In this document: positions 1-8,548 of the stretch, one piece after another | Layout: every line of letters starts with the position of its first letter | Position numbering within the stretch: position 1 is the first letter of the stretch | Assembly: GCA_019745975.1 (NCBI GenBank) | Contig: JAIESQ010000114.1 | Location: forward strand, 1 to 52,540 | Length of the DNA: 52,540 nt | Source: Pirellulales bacterium | GTDB lineage: Bacteria > Planctomycetota > Planctomycetia > Pirellulales > JAEUIK01 | Direction of reading: 5' to 3' | The notes under the pieces: generated by a model | The model's input: the letters and a program-made list of their open reading frames with translations, nothing else | Told to the model about the DNA's origin: nothing | Database searches by the model: none | Translations under genes and position numbers: made by a program

Positions 1-260
1 GCGGCTTGATGGTTCGCTTGCGACACGGTTCCGTGGGTTGCACCCACGGCTAAGCGATTTCGCCGCGTGCGCGGCTGGGGAAGAGGTCGCCGCTAGCGCG
101 GCTTGATGGTTCGCTTGCGACACGGTTCCGTGGGTTGCACCCACGGCTAAGCGATTTCGCCGCGTGCGCGGCTGAGGAAGCCGTCGCCGCTCGCGCGGCT
201 TGATGGTTCGCTTGCGACACAGTTCCGTGGGTTGCACCCACGGCTACGCGCTGGCCGCCG
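1..260. repeat. 97-bp tandem repeat, three copies
   Basis: The string GCTTGATGGT recurs at 4, 101 and 198, an exact 97-bp period. Each unit holds an 8-bp stem with a 3-base loop, CCGTGGGT-TGC-ACCCACGG, at 31-49, 128-146 and 225-243. The third unit diverges after about 243. The array lies downstream of the RNase D gene, which reads toward it, so the hairpins could end that transcript. No gene is visible in 1-336, and the array may continue beyond the window edge. Confidence 0.9.
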
Positions 261-336
261 CTGCGCGGCGAGATTGCGTCGACCGTCGTCTGAGCTTCCC
301 TGTCCAAGAAAAGCGCTCGGCGAGCTCGGCTCGCCG

Positions 337-1557
337 TCACGACTCGAACGCCAGCGGTTCGTCGCTGCGCGGATCGCGAATGCGAATCGCGGTCTTGCCG
401 GCCAATAAATCGTCGAGCAACTGACCGACGACTTCGGCGCGCCAGCCGCGCGCCAGGACAGGTAGCTCGGCATCTTCGCGCCCTGTCTCCGCCGAGAGAC
501 GCCAACTGACGAGATCGCGCACGTCTTGCGCCGTGCCAACGATGCTCGTGGCAACCCGCGCCGAGCGGCAGATGCTCGTCAGCGCCGAGGAGAGGAACTG
601 CGCCACGAGCGACAGATGCGAATTCGAATCACGACGCTTGGCGCGCGGACAATCTTCATCAGGCAAACCAAGCCCGCGGGCGATGGCCTGCGACAATTCG
701 GCCAGGGCCGGCTGCAGGTCGCGGCGTTCGAGCCCGCGGACGGCGCGAATCTGGCGTTCGTCGGTGGCGCGGCGTTTCGCCAACTCAACGATCAGATCGT
801 CACGCAAAATGCGCCGCGCGGAGCAGTCGCGGCGGCGGGCCTCGTCTTCGCGCCAGCGCCAGACTTCGCGGACCAGGGCCAGATCGCGACTGGAAAGATT
901 CGCCGTGCCGGTGACGCGCCACCAGCGCTCGCGGCCGCGCGACTCTTGGACGTCCTCGAGCCACTGCTTCATTTCGTCGGCCAGCCACGTCAGCCGGCCG
1001 AGCCGGGCGAGCTCCGTGTACAGGATGTCGCGCACCGCGGTCAGGTCGCGCACGTCGTCGAGCGCATACTGAATTTGATGCGACGACAGCGGGCGGCGGC
1101 GCCAATCGGTGCGCGTTTCGCGCTTGTGCACCTGCTTGCCCAACACGCGCGAGACGAGCGTGCCGTAGCCGGCCGGGTATTCGTGGCCGACGAGCCCGGC
1201 GGCCAGTTGCACGTCGAACAGGTCGGTCGGAGGGCTGCCGACGGCGTCGAGGCAAAAGCACACTTCCTCGCGTCCGGCGTGCACAATCGTTTCGTGCCCT
1301 GCGGCGGCAATCACCTGCCAGAAGGAGACGACATTGCCCAAGGGGAGCGGATCGATCACCGCGAGCTCGTCGCCTGTCGACACCTGGATCAGGCACAGCA
1401 CTGGGCGGTAGGTGTGCTCGGAGACAAATTCGGTATCGAAGGCGATGGCAGGCGCCTGCGACAGCCTTTCCAAAAAGCGTGTCAGCTCCCGATCGGTCTT
1501 AATGATGTGTTCAGACACGTGGAGCGAAACGCCTGGTTGCCGCGCTGCAGAGAACAA
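337..1557 (-). CDS. rnd: Ribonuclease D (3'-5' exoribonuclease)
   Basis: This 406-aa protein matches RNase D, a DEDD-family exonuclease that trims the 3' ends of tRNA precursors and other stable RNAs. The first exonuclease motif is visible as FDTEF (Asp41, Glu43), followed by a VHAGREEV segment and a YALDDVRDL motif with the Tyr and Asp of DEDDy enzymes. The C-terminal third, after about residue 210, fits the HRDC RNA-binding region. Length is normal for the family. The start is uncertain by a few codons, since the conserved part only begins near residue 14. It stands alone, with hairpin repeats on both sides. Confidence 0.9.
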   Translation of the reverse strand: MFSAARQPGVSLHVSEHIIKTDRELTRFLERLSQAPAIAFDTEFVSEHTYRPVLCLIQVSTGDELAVIDPLPLGNVVSFWQVIAAAGHETIVHAGREEVCFCLDAVGSPPTDLFDVQLAAGLVGHEYPAGYGTLVSRVLGKQVHKRETRTDWRRRPLSSHQIQYALDDVRDLTAVRDILYTELARLGRLTWLADEMKQWLEDVQESRGRERWWRVTGTANLSSRDLALVREVWRWREDEARRRDCSARRILRDDLIVELAKRRATDERQIRAVRGLERRDLQPALAELSQAIARGLGLPDEDCPRAKRRDSNSHLSLVAQFLSSALTSICRSARVATSIVGTAQDVRDLVSWRLSAETGREDAELPVLARGWRAEVVGQLLDDLLAGKTAIRIRDPRSDEPLAFES

Positions 1558-1860
1558 TCGCGATGCGTATTGTAGTTTTCTGGCCGCGCGCGTCTATCGG
1601 AACCGGAGCAAGAGAACTGCAAAGTCGAAGGCGAAGGGGACAGGGAAGGGGACAGTCCCGTGTTTTCGGCCGATGTGGGCTGGTCGATGCAACGTCACAC
1701 GCCGAAAAACGGGACAGTCCCCGAGCGACGTCACGAGCAGAAAAATGTACCAGTCCCCGACATTGCGGTTCACCTGCATTCGGTAGCGTGCGAACTTTTC
1801 GCATCCAATTGGATCGCTCTGACGCGAATCACATCGTGCGAAGGCAACCCAATCGCATGG
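1558..1860. repeat. Intergenic region with a GGGACAGTCCC hairpin
   Basis: This 303-bp gap separates the RNase D start from the FAH-family stop. It holds an imperfect inverted repeat. The left arm, 1648-1670, reads GGGACAGTCCCGTGTTTTCGGC, given here as GGGACAGTCCCG followed by TGTTTTCGGC. The right arm, 1701-1722, runs from GCCGAAAAAC to GGGACAGTCCCC. The hairpin is placed to end the FAH-family transcript. The 16-mer CACGCCGAAAAACGGG at 1698-1713 recurs exactly at 52444-52459, so this looks like a fragment of a dispersed repeat. No gene is supported here. Confidence 0.65.
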
Positions 1861-2724
1861 TCAGGCGACTTCGGCGACGACTGGGTTTCGCAAAATGCCC
1901 AGGCCTTCGACCTCCACCTCGGCGATGTCGCCGGGCTGCAGATAGATCGGCGGCTTGCGCGCGAAACCGACGCCCGGTGGCGTGCCGGTGAAGATCAGAT
2001 CACCCGGCTCGAGCGTGCAGACCTGCGAGACGTACTCGATCAGCTCGGGCAATTTGAAGATGAACTGGTTGGTGTTCGAATCCTGCAACGTTCGTCCGTT
2101 CAAGCGGAACTGCACGCGGAGGTTGTGTGGGTCCGCGACTTCGTCGGGCGTGACGAGCCAGGGACCGCAGGGAGCAAACGTGTCAAACGACTTGCCCAGG
2201 AGCCATTGCTTGCCGTCTTTGCGCAGTTGCCAGTCGCGGGCCGATACGTCGTGCCCGCACGTGTAACCGGCGACATGCTGCATTGCCTGGCCGGCGGCGA
2301 CGTGGCGGGCAGTGTGGCCAATCGCCACGACCAGTTCGGCCTCGAAATCGACTTCGTGACTGACGCGCGGCAGCACGATCGGCGCCAAGTGCCCCGTGAG
2401 GGTCGTGGGAAACTTGTTGAAGATCACCGGCTCGCTCGGCGGTTGCACTCCGCTCTCATGCGCGTGATCGGCGTAGTTGAGACCGACGCAAACAATCTTG
2501 CGCGGATCGGAAATCGGGGCCGCGAGACGGACCGTGGCTGGATCGATCGTTCCGCCGCGAGCGAGCGCCGCCTCGACGCGCGGCCGCAGGGCATGGCCAC
2601 CTTCGAGAATTGACCGGACGCTGCTCGGCAGGCTGGCGTCGGCATCGGCCAGGTCGACGTACATGCCGTCGCGCACGCCGGCGGCGCGCGCTCCACGATC
2701 GCTCAAATAGGTAACGAACCGCAT
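1861..2724 (-). CDS. Fumarylacetoacetate hydrolase (FAH) family protein
   Basis: This 287-aa protein has the FAH fold used by fumarylpyruvate hydrolases, ureidoglycolate lyases and homoprotocatechuate isomerase/decarboxylases, which hydrolyse or decarboxylate beta-diketo acids with a divalent metal. The core GLNYADHA opens near residue 81. The metal ligands are visible as the FEAELVVAIG segment (Glu128, Glu130) and HDVSARDWQ (Asp159). The later FTGTPPGVGF motif is the family's anion-binding loop. Length is typical. No pathway neighbours are present, so the substrate cannot be given. Confidence 0.88.
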   Translation of the reverse strand: MRFVTYLSDRGARAAGVRDGMYVDLADADASLPSSVRSILEGGHALRPRVEAALARGGTIDPATVRLAAPISDPRKIVCVGLNYADHAHESGVQPPSEPVIFNKFPTTLTGHLAPIVLPRVSHEVDFEAELVVAIGHTARHVAAGQAMQHVAGYTCGHDVSARDWQLRKDGKQWLLGKSFDTFAPCGPWLVTPDEVADPHNLRVQFRLNGRTLQDSNTNQFIFKLPELIEYVSQVCTLEPGDLIFTGTPPGVGFARKPPIYLQPGDIAEVEVEGLGILRNPVVAEVA

Positions 2725-2846
2725 GACAACATCATCCGAATCGGCGGCGAGTGGCGCGCCAATTCACAAGGCGGCGCGCATGCGGGAATTGAACATCGCG
2801 GGCCGCGGAATGCAATGGCCCGCGTCGATGCTTGGGCTCGCGCCAG

Positions 2847-2919
2847 GGGGACGGGAGTCGTTCCCGTCCAACGTCGTCACTAGCGAGTAGATCGAAGCCT
2901 GGAAACGACTCCCGTCCCC
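2847..2919 (-). terminator. Hairpin with 16-bp perfect arms after the first S49 gene
   Basis: GGGGACGGGAGTCGTT (2847-2862) is the exact reverse complement of AACGACTCCCGTCCCC (2904-2919), with a 41-base loop. It lies just downstream of the S49 stop and upstream of the FAH start, so a terminator role is plausible. There is no clear T-run, and the sequence looks like a dispersed repeat. Confidence 0.45.
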
Positions 2920-2935
2920 TGCAACGCTGCCACGC

Positions 2936-4372
2936 TTAGCGCCCGCTGAGTTTTTCGAGCATGGGCTCGGGTTGCCACATGAAGAGAAACATTGGCAACC
3001 TCGTCCGCTCGCGACCGGGCGTGCTGAAGGGGAGGATGCCGGCCCCCTGCAACGGCACGTTGGGGGTGATGGCATACGGCGAGCGCGCGGGGTCGTTCTT
3101 GCGGTGATAAAAGACGACCATCGCACCGTTGAGCCCGGCCATGCCTTCGGCGATGTGAATTGCTTCGTCGAGGTAGCCGATCTCGTCGATCAGGCCGCGC
3201 TGCTGCGATTGCGTCGCGGTGAAGACGCGCCCGTCGAAATCGGTGTCGAGCTCGGCATCGTTCAGCGGCCGGGCGGCGATCACTGCTTCGCGGAATCGCT
3301 GATGAAAGTCGTTGGCCATCGTTTGCAGCAGCGCTCGTTTCTCTTTGGTGAAGCCGGTGCCACCTTCGGGCGAGAGCGGCTCGCCGATCGCGGCCGGGTC
3401 GCGGGCCTCGTCGCTGGCACGGCTGTCGCCGTCATCGCCGCCGCCTTCGGGCAGGGCTTCGTCGGGAGGCGGGATCGCTTCGGCACCCTCCTCGGTTGGC
3501 TCGGCGGTCGCTTCGTCGTCGGTCGGCTGCAGGATGATGCTGCCCATGTCGATGTTGGGGCCCGAAACGATATTCCGCGGAAAGACCGATTGGGCTCCCA
3601 TGGCGTCGTACAGACCGTAGAGATTCAGAATCACGCCGATGCCGCCCGTGATGCTGGTCGGATGCGCGACGATCGTGTCGGCGGCGGTCGCCAGGTAGTA
3701 CGCGCCGCCGGTGCCAACGTCGAGGATGCAGGCGACGACGGGGACGCCAGACCGTTCTTTGTACGCCACGAGATCGTGCCGCATGATGTCGCTGGCCGCG
3801 GCGCCACCGCCTGGGCTGTTGATGCGCAGCACGACTGCGCGCACGCACGGATCGGCGGCGGCCGCCTCGAGCTTTTCGCGGAACAGCGACACGGGGTTCT
3901 CGCCGTGCGACAGCGGACCGACCATGTCGGCGTTCAGCAGCAGGCCATCGACGTCGATGACCGCGACGCGGCACCCTTCGCAATGGCCTGTGAGCGGAAT
4001 CCGGTTGGGCACGACCGGCGAAATGTTGTTCTGCGGCGGAGCTTCGTTGACGATGCGGCCGCTGGTGCACATCCGCATTGTGACGCTGCAATGTTTGCAG
4101 CCGCTCGCCAGGCTCAACAAGGCCAGCGCGACCACCACGATGCCGCGTCGCGTCGCGAGCGCGGGATCACGCTGCGCGCAGCCGGTGCCACGGACGATGC
4201 GTAACTTGCTTCCAAATAGCTTCAAAACCAGCATTGAGCTGACGTCGGGTGCCACTGCTAGCTCGTCTAGCAGTGCCGTGTCGAAGTTTGCACTGCTGGG
4301 CAAGCCAGCAGTGGCACCCATACCAGGTTTTGAAACTGCTTCTCGTTGACTGCTCGGCACGGCTCGACTCAT
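2936..4372 (-). CDS. S49 (SppA-like) lipoprotein, divergent paralogue 1
   Basis: The conserved part resembles the signal-peptide-peptidase (SppA, S49, ClpP/crotonase fold) family. A hydrophobic stretch ending in the lipobox LASGC (Cys92) suggests an exported lipoprotein. It is a clear paralogue of the next gene, sharing RINSPGG, SHGENPVSLFREKL and TGGIGVILNLY. Where canonical SppA has Ser (A-S-G-G-Y-Y) this copy reads G-T-G-G-A-Y-Y, and the usual G-x-x-K-D lysine is Ile (GPNID). It carries an acidic insert of about 65 residues absent from the paralogue. The start is chosen for an AGGA about 9 bases upstream. About 45 early residues come from a palindromic repeat, so residue 47 (4234) is an alternative start. 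Confidence 0.8.
   Translation of the reverse strand: MSRAVPSSQREAVSKPGMGATAGLPSSANFDTALLDELAVAPDVSSMLVLKLFGSKLRIVRGTGCAQRDPALATRRGIVVVALALLSLASGCKHCSVTMRMCTSGRIVNEAPPQNNISPVVPNRIPLTGHCEGCRVAVIDVDGLLLNADMVGPLSHGENPVSLFREKLEAAAADPCVRAVVLRINSPGGGAAASDIMRHDLVAYKERSGVPVVACILDVGTGGAYYLATAADTIVAHPTSITGGIGVILNLYGLYDAMGAQSVFPRNIVSGPNIDMGSIILQPTDDEATAEPTEEGAEAIPPPDEALPEGGGDDGDSRASDEARDPAAIGEPLSPEGGTGFTKEKRALLQTMANDFHQRFREAVIAARPLNDAELDTDFDGRVFTATQSQQRGLIDEIGYLDEAIHIAEGMAGLNGAMVVFYHRKNDPARSPYAITPNVPLQGAGILPFSTPGRERTRLPMFLFMWQPEPMLEKLSGR
4212..4346. repeat. Twin-hairpin palindromic element, copy A
   Basis: The core inner arms are GGGTGCCACTGCT (4247-4259) and AGCAGTGGCACCC (4307-4319), a perfect 13-bp inverted repeat. 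Inside are two local hairpins, CACTGCTAG-CTCGT-CTAGCAGTG and CACTGCTGG-GCAAG-CCAGCAGTG. The outer ends TTCAAAACC and GGTTTTGAA match the terminal repeats of copy B. The element lies in frame within the N-terminal coding region of the first S49 gene, upstream of its lipobox. Confidence 0.88.
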
Positions 4373-4423
4373 GTCCCTATTTCCTGCGATGTTCTCGATC
4401 TGGCGCGAATGGCCATTGCCGCG

Positions 4424-5467
4424 TTAGTGTCCGCCGAGTTTTTCGAGCGTCGGCTCGGGCTGCCACAGGTACAAGAGCGCCGGCAAGCGGGTGCGATCCA
4501 TGCCGGGCATGCCGGGCAGGATCGAGCCGCCTTGCAGCGGCACATTTGGTGTCACGGCATAGAGTGAGCGCGGCGGATCGTTGCAGCGGTGGTACAAGAC
4601 GACGTGCGCGCCGTGGATGCCGGCCAAACCTTCGGCGGCGGCGACGGCGTCGTCGAGGTAGCCGATCTCGTCGATCAAGCCGCGGTCGTGCGCTTGCTGG
4701 GCGGTGAAGATGCGGCCATCGAAGTTGGTTTCGTCGTCGGCGTTGGCCAGCGGTCGCGACTCGATCACGGCCGCGCGGAAGCGGCGATGCATCTCGTTGG
4801 CCATCTCTTGGAGCAAGCGGCGCTTTTCCTCGGGGAGCGGGACCATGCCGCTTCCCAGGTCGATGTTCTCGCCGGCTTTGACCGAGAGGTTGTAGACGCG
4901 TCCCTGGCTCTCGGCCATGGCGCCGGTGACGTCGTAGAGGTTCAGGATCACGCCGATGCCGCCGGTGATGGTGATCGGATTGGCGACGATCAGGTCGGCG
5001 GCCGTCGCCAGGTAGTAGGCGCCGCTGGCGCCGACGTCCAACAAGCAGGCGACGACCGGCCGCTGCGCGCGGCTTTTGAAGGCTTCAAGATCGTGTCGCA
5101 TGATGTCGGTCGCGGTGACGCTCCCGCCGGGGCTGTTGATGCGCACGACGACCGCGCGCACGCAGGGATCGGCGGCGGCCGCGTCGAGCTTTTCGCGGAA
5201 CAGCGACACCGGGTTCTCGCCATGCGACGACGGGCCGACCATGTCCATGTTCAAGAGCAAGCCGTCGACGTCGATGATCGCGATGCGCTGGCCCGACTCG
5301 GTCCCCGTGTTGAGCACCTGGCGCGGCTGCACGGGCGAAATATTGTTTTGCGGCGGCGAGTCGGCCACGATTCGCCCCGAAGTGCGCATCTGAATCGGAT
5401 TGCGGCAGCCTGCCACGGCGCTGGCGATGGCCAGCCAGCAGGCAACCTTCCACAGCGGGCGGAGCAT
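4424..5467 (-). CDS. S49 (SppA-like) lipoprotein, paralogue 2
   Basis: This 347-aa protein starts with a textbook lipoprotein signal, MLRPLWKVAC... ending in AVAGC (Cys21), so it is probably membrane-anchored outside the cytoplasm. The S49 core is seen as RINSPGG (about 110-115), DVGASGAYY with Ser148 at the position of the SppA nucleophile, and TGGIGVILNLY. The lysine expected in G-x-x-K-D is missing (AGENIDLGS has Ile), so it may be inactive or use another general base. It lies just upstream of its paralogue in a tandem duplication. The intergenic distance of about 50 bases suggests co-transcription. Confidence 0.83.
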   Translation of the reverse strand: MLRPLWKVACWLAIASAVAGCRNPIQMRTSGRIVADSPPQNNISPVQPRQVLNTGTESGQRIAIIDVDGLLLNMDMVGPSSHGENPVSLFREKLDAAAADPCVRAVVVRINSPGGSVTATDIMRHDLEAFKSRAQRPVVACLLDVGASGAYYLATAADLIVANPITITGGIGVILNLYDVTGAMAESQGRVYNLSVKAGENIDLGSGMVPLPEEKRRLLQEMANEMHRRFRAAVIESRPLANADDETNFDGRIFTAQQAHDRGLIDEIGYLDDAVAAAEGLAGIHGAHVVLYHRCNDPPRSLYAVTPNVPLQGGSILPGMPGMDRTRLPALLYLWQPEPTLEKLGGH

Positions 5468-5739
5468 CCGTGCGATCCCTCGTTGGAGGTCCGATTGGCG
5501 CGGTCAGCCAAAGGCGACCGTTCGTGACGAGCGTGCCACCTATAACGGGCGTATCGGCTGGATCGGTTATTCCGATGAGTCGGCATGCCAACGATTTACA
5601 TCGCTCCCCGCAAACTCAACGCAATTGATACGGTCGCGTCGATAAGGCTTGCCTGACCGGAAAAGTTGTGCTGGCAGGGGCTGGGCTTCGGGCGGCGAAG
5701 GTGTTTGCCAGCACTGGCTGCTGGCGCAATACTGCCGCC

Positions 5740-7377
5740 ATGACCAGCCGGGATGACTCCGACCGCCGCGACAATCTCGAACTGGCCCACTTCGGCTACC
5801 GGCAACAGCTCGCCCGCACCATGGGGGGCTTCTCGAGCTTCGCTGTCAGCTTCTCGTTGATCTCGATCACGACGGGCATCTTTACGAACTTTGGACATGG
5901 GCTGCGGCACGCCGGGCCGGCGGTCATCTGGTCGTGGACTGTCGCGGTCATCGGACAATTTCTGGTAGCGCTCGTCGTCGCCGAATTGGCCAACCACATG
6001 CCGCTCTCCGGCTATGGATATCAGTGGGCGTCACGACTCGTCGGGCCGGGGTACGGGTTCTTTGTCGGCTGGTTGCTGCTGTTGCAGTGGTTGACCGGCT
6101 TTCCGGGCATTTGTTACGGGCTCGCCCGCGAGCTGCATTCGTTCGTGAGCGGCTATCTGGCGAGCCCAAGCGACATGCCGGTGGGACCAGCGGGGCTGAC
6201 GGCCGTGGTGATCGCCGCGATTGCCGTCGTGCATCTCTTTGGCATACGGTTGGCGGCGCTGGTCAACGACTTGGGCGTGCTCGCCGAAATCGCTGGTGCT
6301 GTACTGATCGTCGTGGTGCTGTTGGGAATCTGGTTGATCGCCGGCGGACAACACTCGAACTTTCTGTTCGACTCGACCAGTTACACAACCGCCGCGCCGG
6401 CCAACTGGCACGGTTGGGCGTTGTCGCTGCTGTTGGGGGCGTGGTGCATTACGGGGTTTGAGGGGGCCGCCGATTTGGCCGAGGAAACGCATCGGCCGCG
6501 CGCGACGGTCCCGCGCGCGGTGATTATGTCGGAGTTGAGTTCGGGCATCGGCGGGTTCTTGATGCTGGCGGCGTTTCTGTTGTCGATCGAAGGCTTGCGC
6601 GAGACACAGGCCAGCGCGTCGCCGCTGTTGTTGATCATCCAAGCGAAGCTGGGGGATCGCTTCACGCCGCTAGTGATGTTTGTCGTATTCGTATCGATCT
6701 TCGCTTGCGGCGTGGCGAGCATGGCGGCCGCGACCCGCCTGGTGTTTGCGCTGGCACGCGACAACATGCTCCCCGGCTCGCGGGTGCTCAAGCGCGTTGA
6801 GGCGGTGCATGGTGCGCCGCGCGCGGCGATCTTGCTGGTCTGGCTGCTATCGACAGGAATTGTGCTGGCGCTAGAACGAAGCGGCGTGCTGATGTTCATC
6901 ACGTCGATCGCGACTTTGGCGGGCTACTTGGGCTACGGAGGGATCGTGCTGGCCGCGATCTTGGGGTTGACGTCTCGCCAGGACGCGTCACCGGTCGCGG
7001 CGTTAAACGAGGCGGGTGTCGCTGCGACATCCCAGCGCGGCTTCAAGCTCGGTCGTTGGCGCGGGCCAGTCTGCTGGGGGGCACTTGTTTGGACGGTGTT
7101 ATTGGTGATCGCGGTGTCGCTACCGATTCACGATGACCAGCCGACAACGAATGCGAGTGCCAGCCCATCAGGCCTGCTGGACCAACTTCGACCGTACGCT
7201 CCCTTGTGCGCGACGAGCGCCTCAATCGGCGCGGGTGTGCTGCTGTTTGTTATGCTGGTGCGGCCAAGGTTGCGTGCTGGCACCGCCGGGCCACCCAACG
7301 ACGTAAGCGACGATCGAACGACCAACATGGCAGCGTCACCGCTTGAAATCATCGAAACGCCGAGACGGATTACCTAA
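5740..7377 (+). CDS. APC-superfamily amino acid permease
   Basis: This protein of about 545 aa has roughly twelve hydrophobic segments and matches the amino acid-polyamine-organocation family. The first membrane helix follows FGYRQQLARTMGGFSSFAVSF, which resembles the N-terminus of the GABA/choline permease branch. The sequence FEGAADLAEETHRPRATVPRA is the family's cytoplasmic loop motif. The start at 5740 (MTSRDD) is preferred over an ATG 24 codons upstream because family similarity begins just after it. The stop overlaps the next gene's start in TAATG, which indicates translational coupling. The substrate cannot be told from sequence. Confidence 0.85.
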   Translation: MTSRDDSDRRDNLELAHFGYRQQLARTMGGFSSFAVSFSLISITTGIFTNFGHGLRHAGPAVIWSWTVAVIGQFLVALVVAELANHMPLSGYGYQWASRLVGPGYGFFVGWLLLLQWLTGFPGICYGLARELHSFVSGYLASPSDMPVGPAGLTAVVIAAIAVVHLFGIRLAALVNDLGVLAEIAGAVLIVVVLLGIWLIAGGQHSNFLFDSTSYTTAAPANWHGWALSLLLGAWCITGFEGAADLAEETHRPRATVPRAVIMSELSSGIGGFLMLAAFLLSIEGLRETQASASPLLLIIQAKLGDRFTPLVMFVVFVSIFACGVASMAAATRLVFALARDNMLPGSRVLKRVEAVHGAPRAAILLVWLLSTGIVLALERSGVLMFITSIATLAGYLGYGGIVLAAILGLTSRQDASPVAALNEAGVAATSQRGFKLGRWRGPVCWGALVWTVLLVIAVSLPIHDDQPTTNASASPSGLLDQLRPYAPLCATSASIGAGVLLFVMLVRPRLRAGTAGPPNDVSDDRTTNMAASPLEIIETPRRIT

Positions 7378-8402
7378 TGGAGATTACCGGTCAGACCAAC
7401 GTTCTTTCGCAGCGCTTCGGCTCCGGAAGCATCGACGGGCTGGGGCGCGAGCTGGGCCAGTTCGTCGTCACTTCGATGGAGATTCCCTGGCGCCTGGTGC
7501 GCGATCGGCTGGGCGCGAAGCCAGCAGCCGTGCTGATGGTCGACTCGCTCGAACTCGACGTCGTCGAGCGCCAGATCGCCGCCGCTCCCCCTTGCGACAC
7601 GGTGCTGGCGGTCGGCGGCGGGCAGGCCATCGACTTGGGCAAGTACATGGCGTTCAAGCGCGGTTGCCGGCTGGTGACGGTACCGACGATCGTGAGTGTC
7701 GATGCCTTCGTGACGCCGAAGGCGGCCGTGCGGCGCAACCATCGCGTCGAGTACCTCGGCGGAGCGAGCCCCGACCCGCTCGTGATCGATTACGATTTGA
7801 TCCGCACGGCGCCGCGGCAATTGAATATCGCCGGCGTGGGGGACCTGTTGTCGATCCACACCGGCACGTTCGACTGGGAACTCGCGCATCGCGCGGGGCG
7901 CGACGCGGCGGAACCCTTTTCGGCTGACGATGTCCGCCGCGCCCGCGATATCCTGCGGCTCGTCGAGGAACACGCCGACGACATTCGCCAGGTGACCGAC
8001 GCCGGTTTGCAGGCGATCGTCGACGGTTACTTGCTCATCAATACGGTTTGCCTGCCGGCGGGCCATTACCGTACCGAAGAGGGCTCGGAGCACTATTTGT
8101 TCTACGAGCTTGAAGAGCGGACGGGCCGCGCGTTCATCCACGGCCAGATCGTGGGGCTGGGAGTCTACCTCTTGAGCCGGCTGCAGGAGAATCGACACGC
8201 TGAAGTCGTTTCCTTGATGGATCGGCTGGGGCTTGAGTACCAGCCGGCCGACATGCAGATCGATCACGATACGCTGGTCGCCTCGTTGACGAATCTGCGA
8301 TCGTACGTCGAATCGCGCGGACTGTGGTACACGGTGATCAATGAGCGACCGATCACGGCCACATGGATTGACGACGCGCTGCGGGGGCTGCGCTTTGCCT
8401 AG
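7377..8402 (+). CDS. Fe-ADH/glycerol-1-phosphate dehydrogenase-like enzyme
   Basis: This 341-aa protein belongs to the dehydroquinate synthase/iron-alcohol dehydrogenase fold and looks closest to the glycerol-1-phosphate dehydrogenase (EgsA/AraM) branch, which reduces dihydroxyacetone phosphate with NAD(P)H. The nucleotide loop is AVGGGQAIDLGK (about 78-89). Likely metal ligands are Asp156 in GVGDLLS, His239 in GSEHYLF and His255 in FIHGQIVGLG, spaced as in that branch. Pairing with an amino acid permease is unexpected for lipid synthesis, so the true substrate may be another polyol or keto compound. A palindromic element begins 18 bases after the stop. Confidence 0.75.
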   Translation: MEITGQTNVLSQRFGSGSIDGLGRELGQFVVTSMEIPWRLVRDRLGAKPAAVLMVDSLELDVVERQIAAAPPCDTVLAVGGGQAIDLGKYMAFKRGCRLVTVPTIVSVDAFVTPKAAVRRNHRVEYLGGASPDPLVIDYDLIRTAPRQLNIAGVGDLLSIHTGTFDWELAHRAGRDAAEPFSADDVRRARDILRLVEEHADDIRQVTDAGLQAIVDGYLLINTVCLPAGHYRTEEGSEHYLFYELEERTGRAFIHGQIVGLGVYLLSRLQENRHAEVVSLMDRLGLEYQPADMQIDHDTLVASLTNLRSYVESRGLWYTVINERPITATWIDDALRGLRFA

Positions 8403-8419
8403 AACCAGCGGCGCATCCT

Positions 8420-8548
8420 CTAGAAGCGGTTTCAAAACCGGCGATGAACCGACGTCGGGTGCCACCGCTAGCTCATCTAACAGTGCCGTGTCAAACATTG
8501 GGGCAAGCCAGCAGTGGCACCCAAACCAGGTTTTGAAACCGCTTCTAG
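8420..8548. repeat. Twin-hairpin palindromic element, copy B, with 20-bp TIRs
   Basis: The ends are perfect 20-bp inverted repeats: CTAGAAGCGGTTTCAAAACC (8420-8439) and GGTTTTGAAACCGCTTCTAG (8529-8548). The core arms GGGTGCCAC (8457-8465) and GTGGCACCC (8514-8522) match copy A, but the left half of the second hairpin is deleted. The CTAG at each end could be terminal sequence or a 4-bp target duplication. The right end overlaps the stop codon of the minus-strand copper-storage gene. No transposase is encoded, so it is MITE- or REP-like. Confidence 0.9.

Noticed and set aside
1-260. CRISPR array
   Set aside because: The unit is 97 bp with no unique spacers, and no cas genes are present; it is a plain tandem repeat.
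526-1575. Long plus-strand open frame opposite the RNase D gene
   Set aside because: It is antisense to a gene with clear DEDD motifs and shows no family signature; long opposite-strand frames are expected at this GC content.
8420-8548. Autonomous insertion sequence
   Set aside because: Only 129 bp long with no transposase; at most a non-autonomous element.
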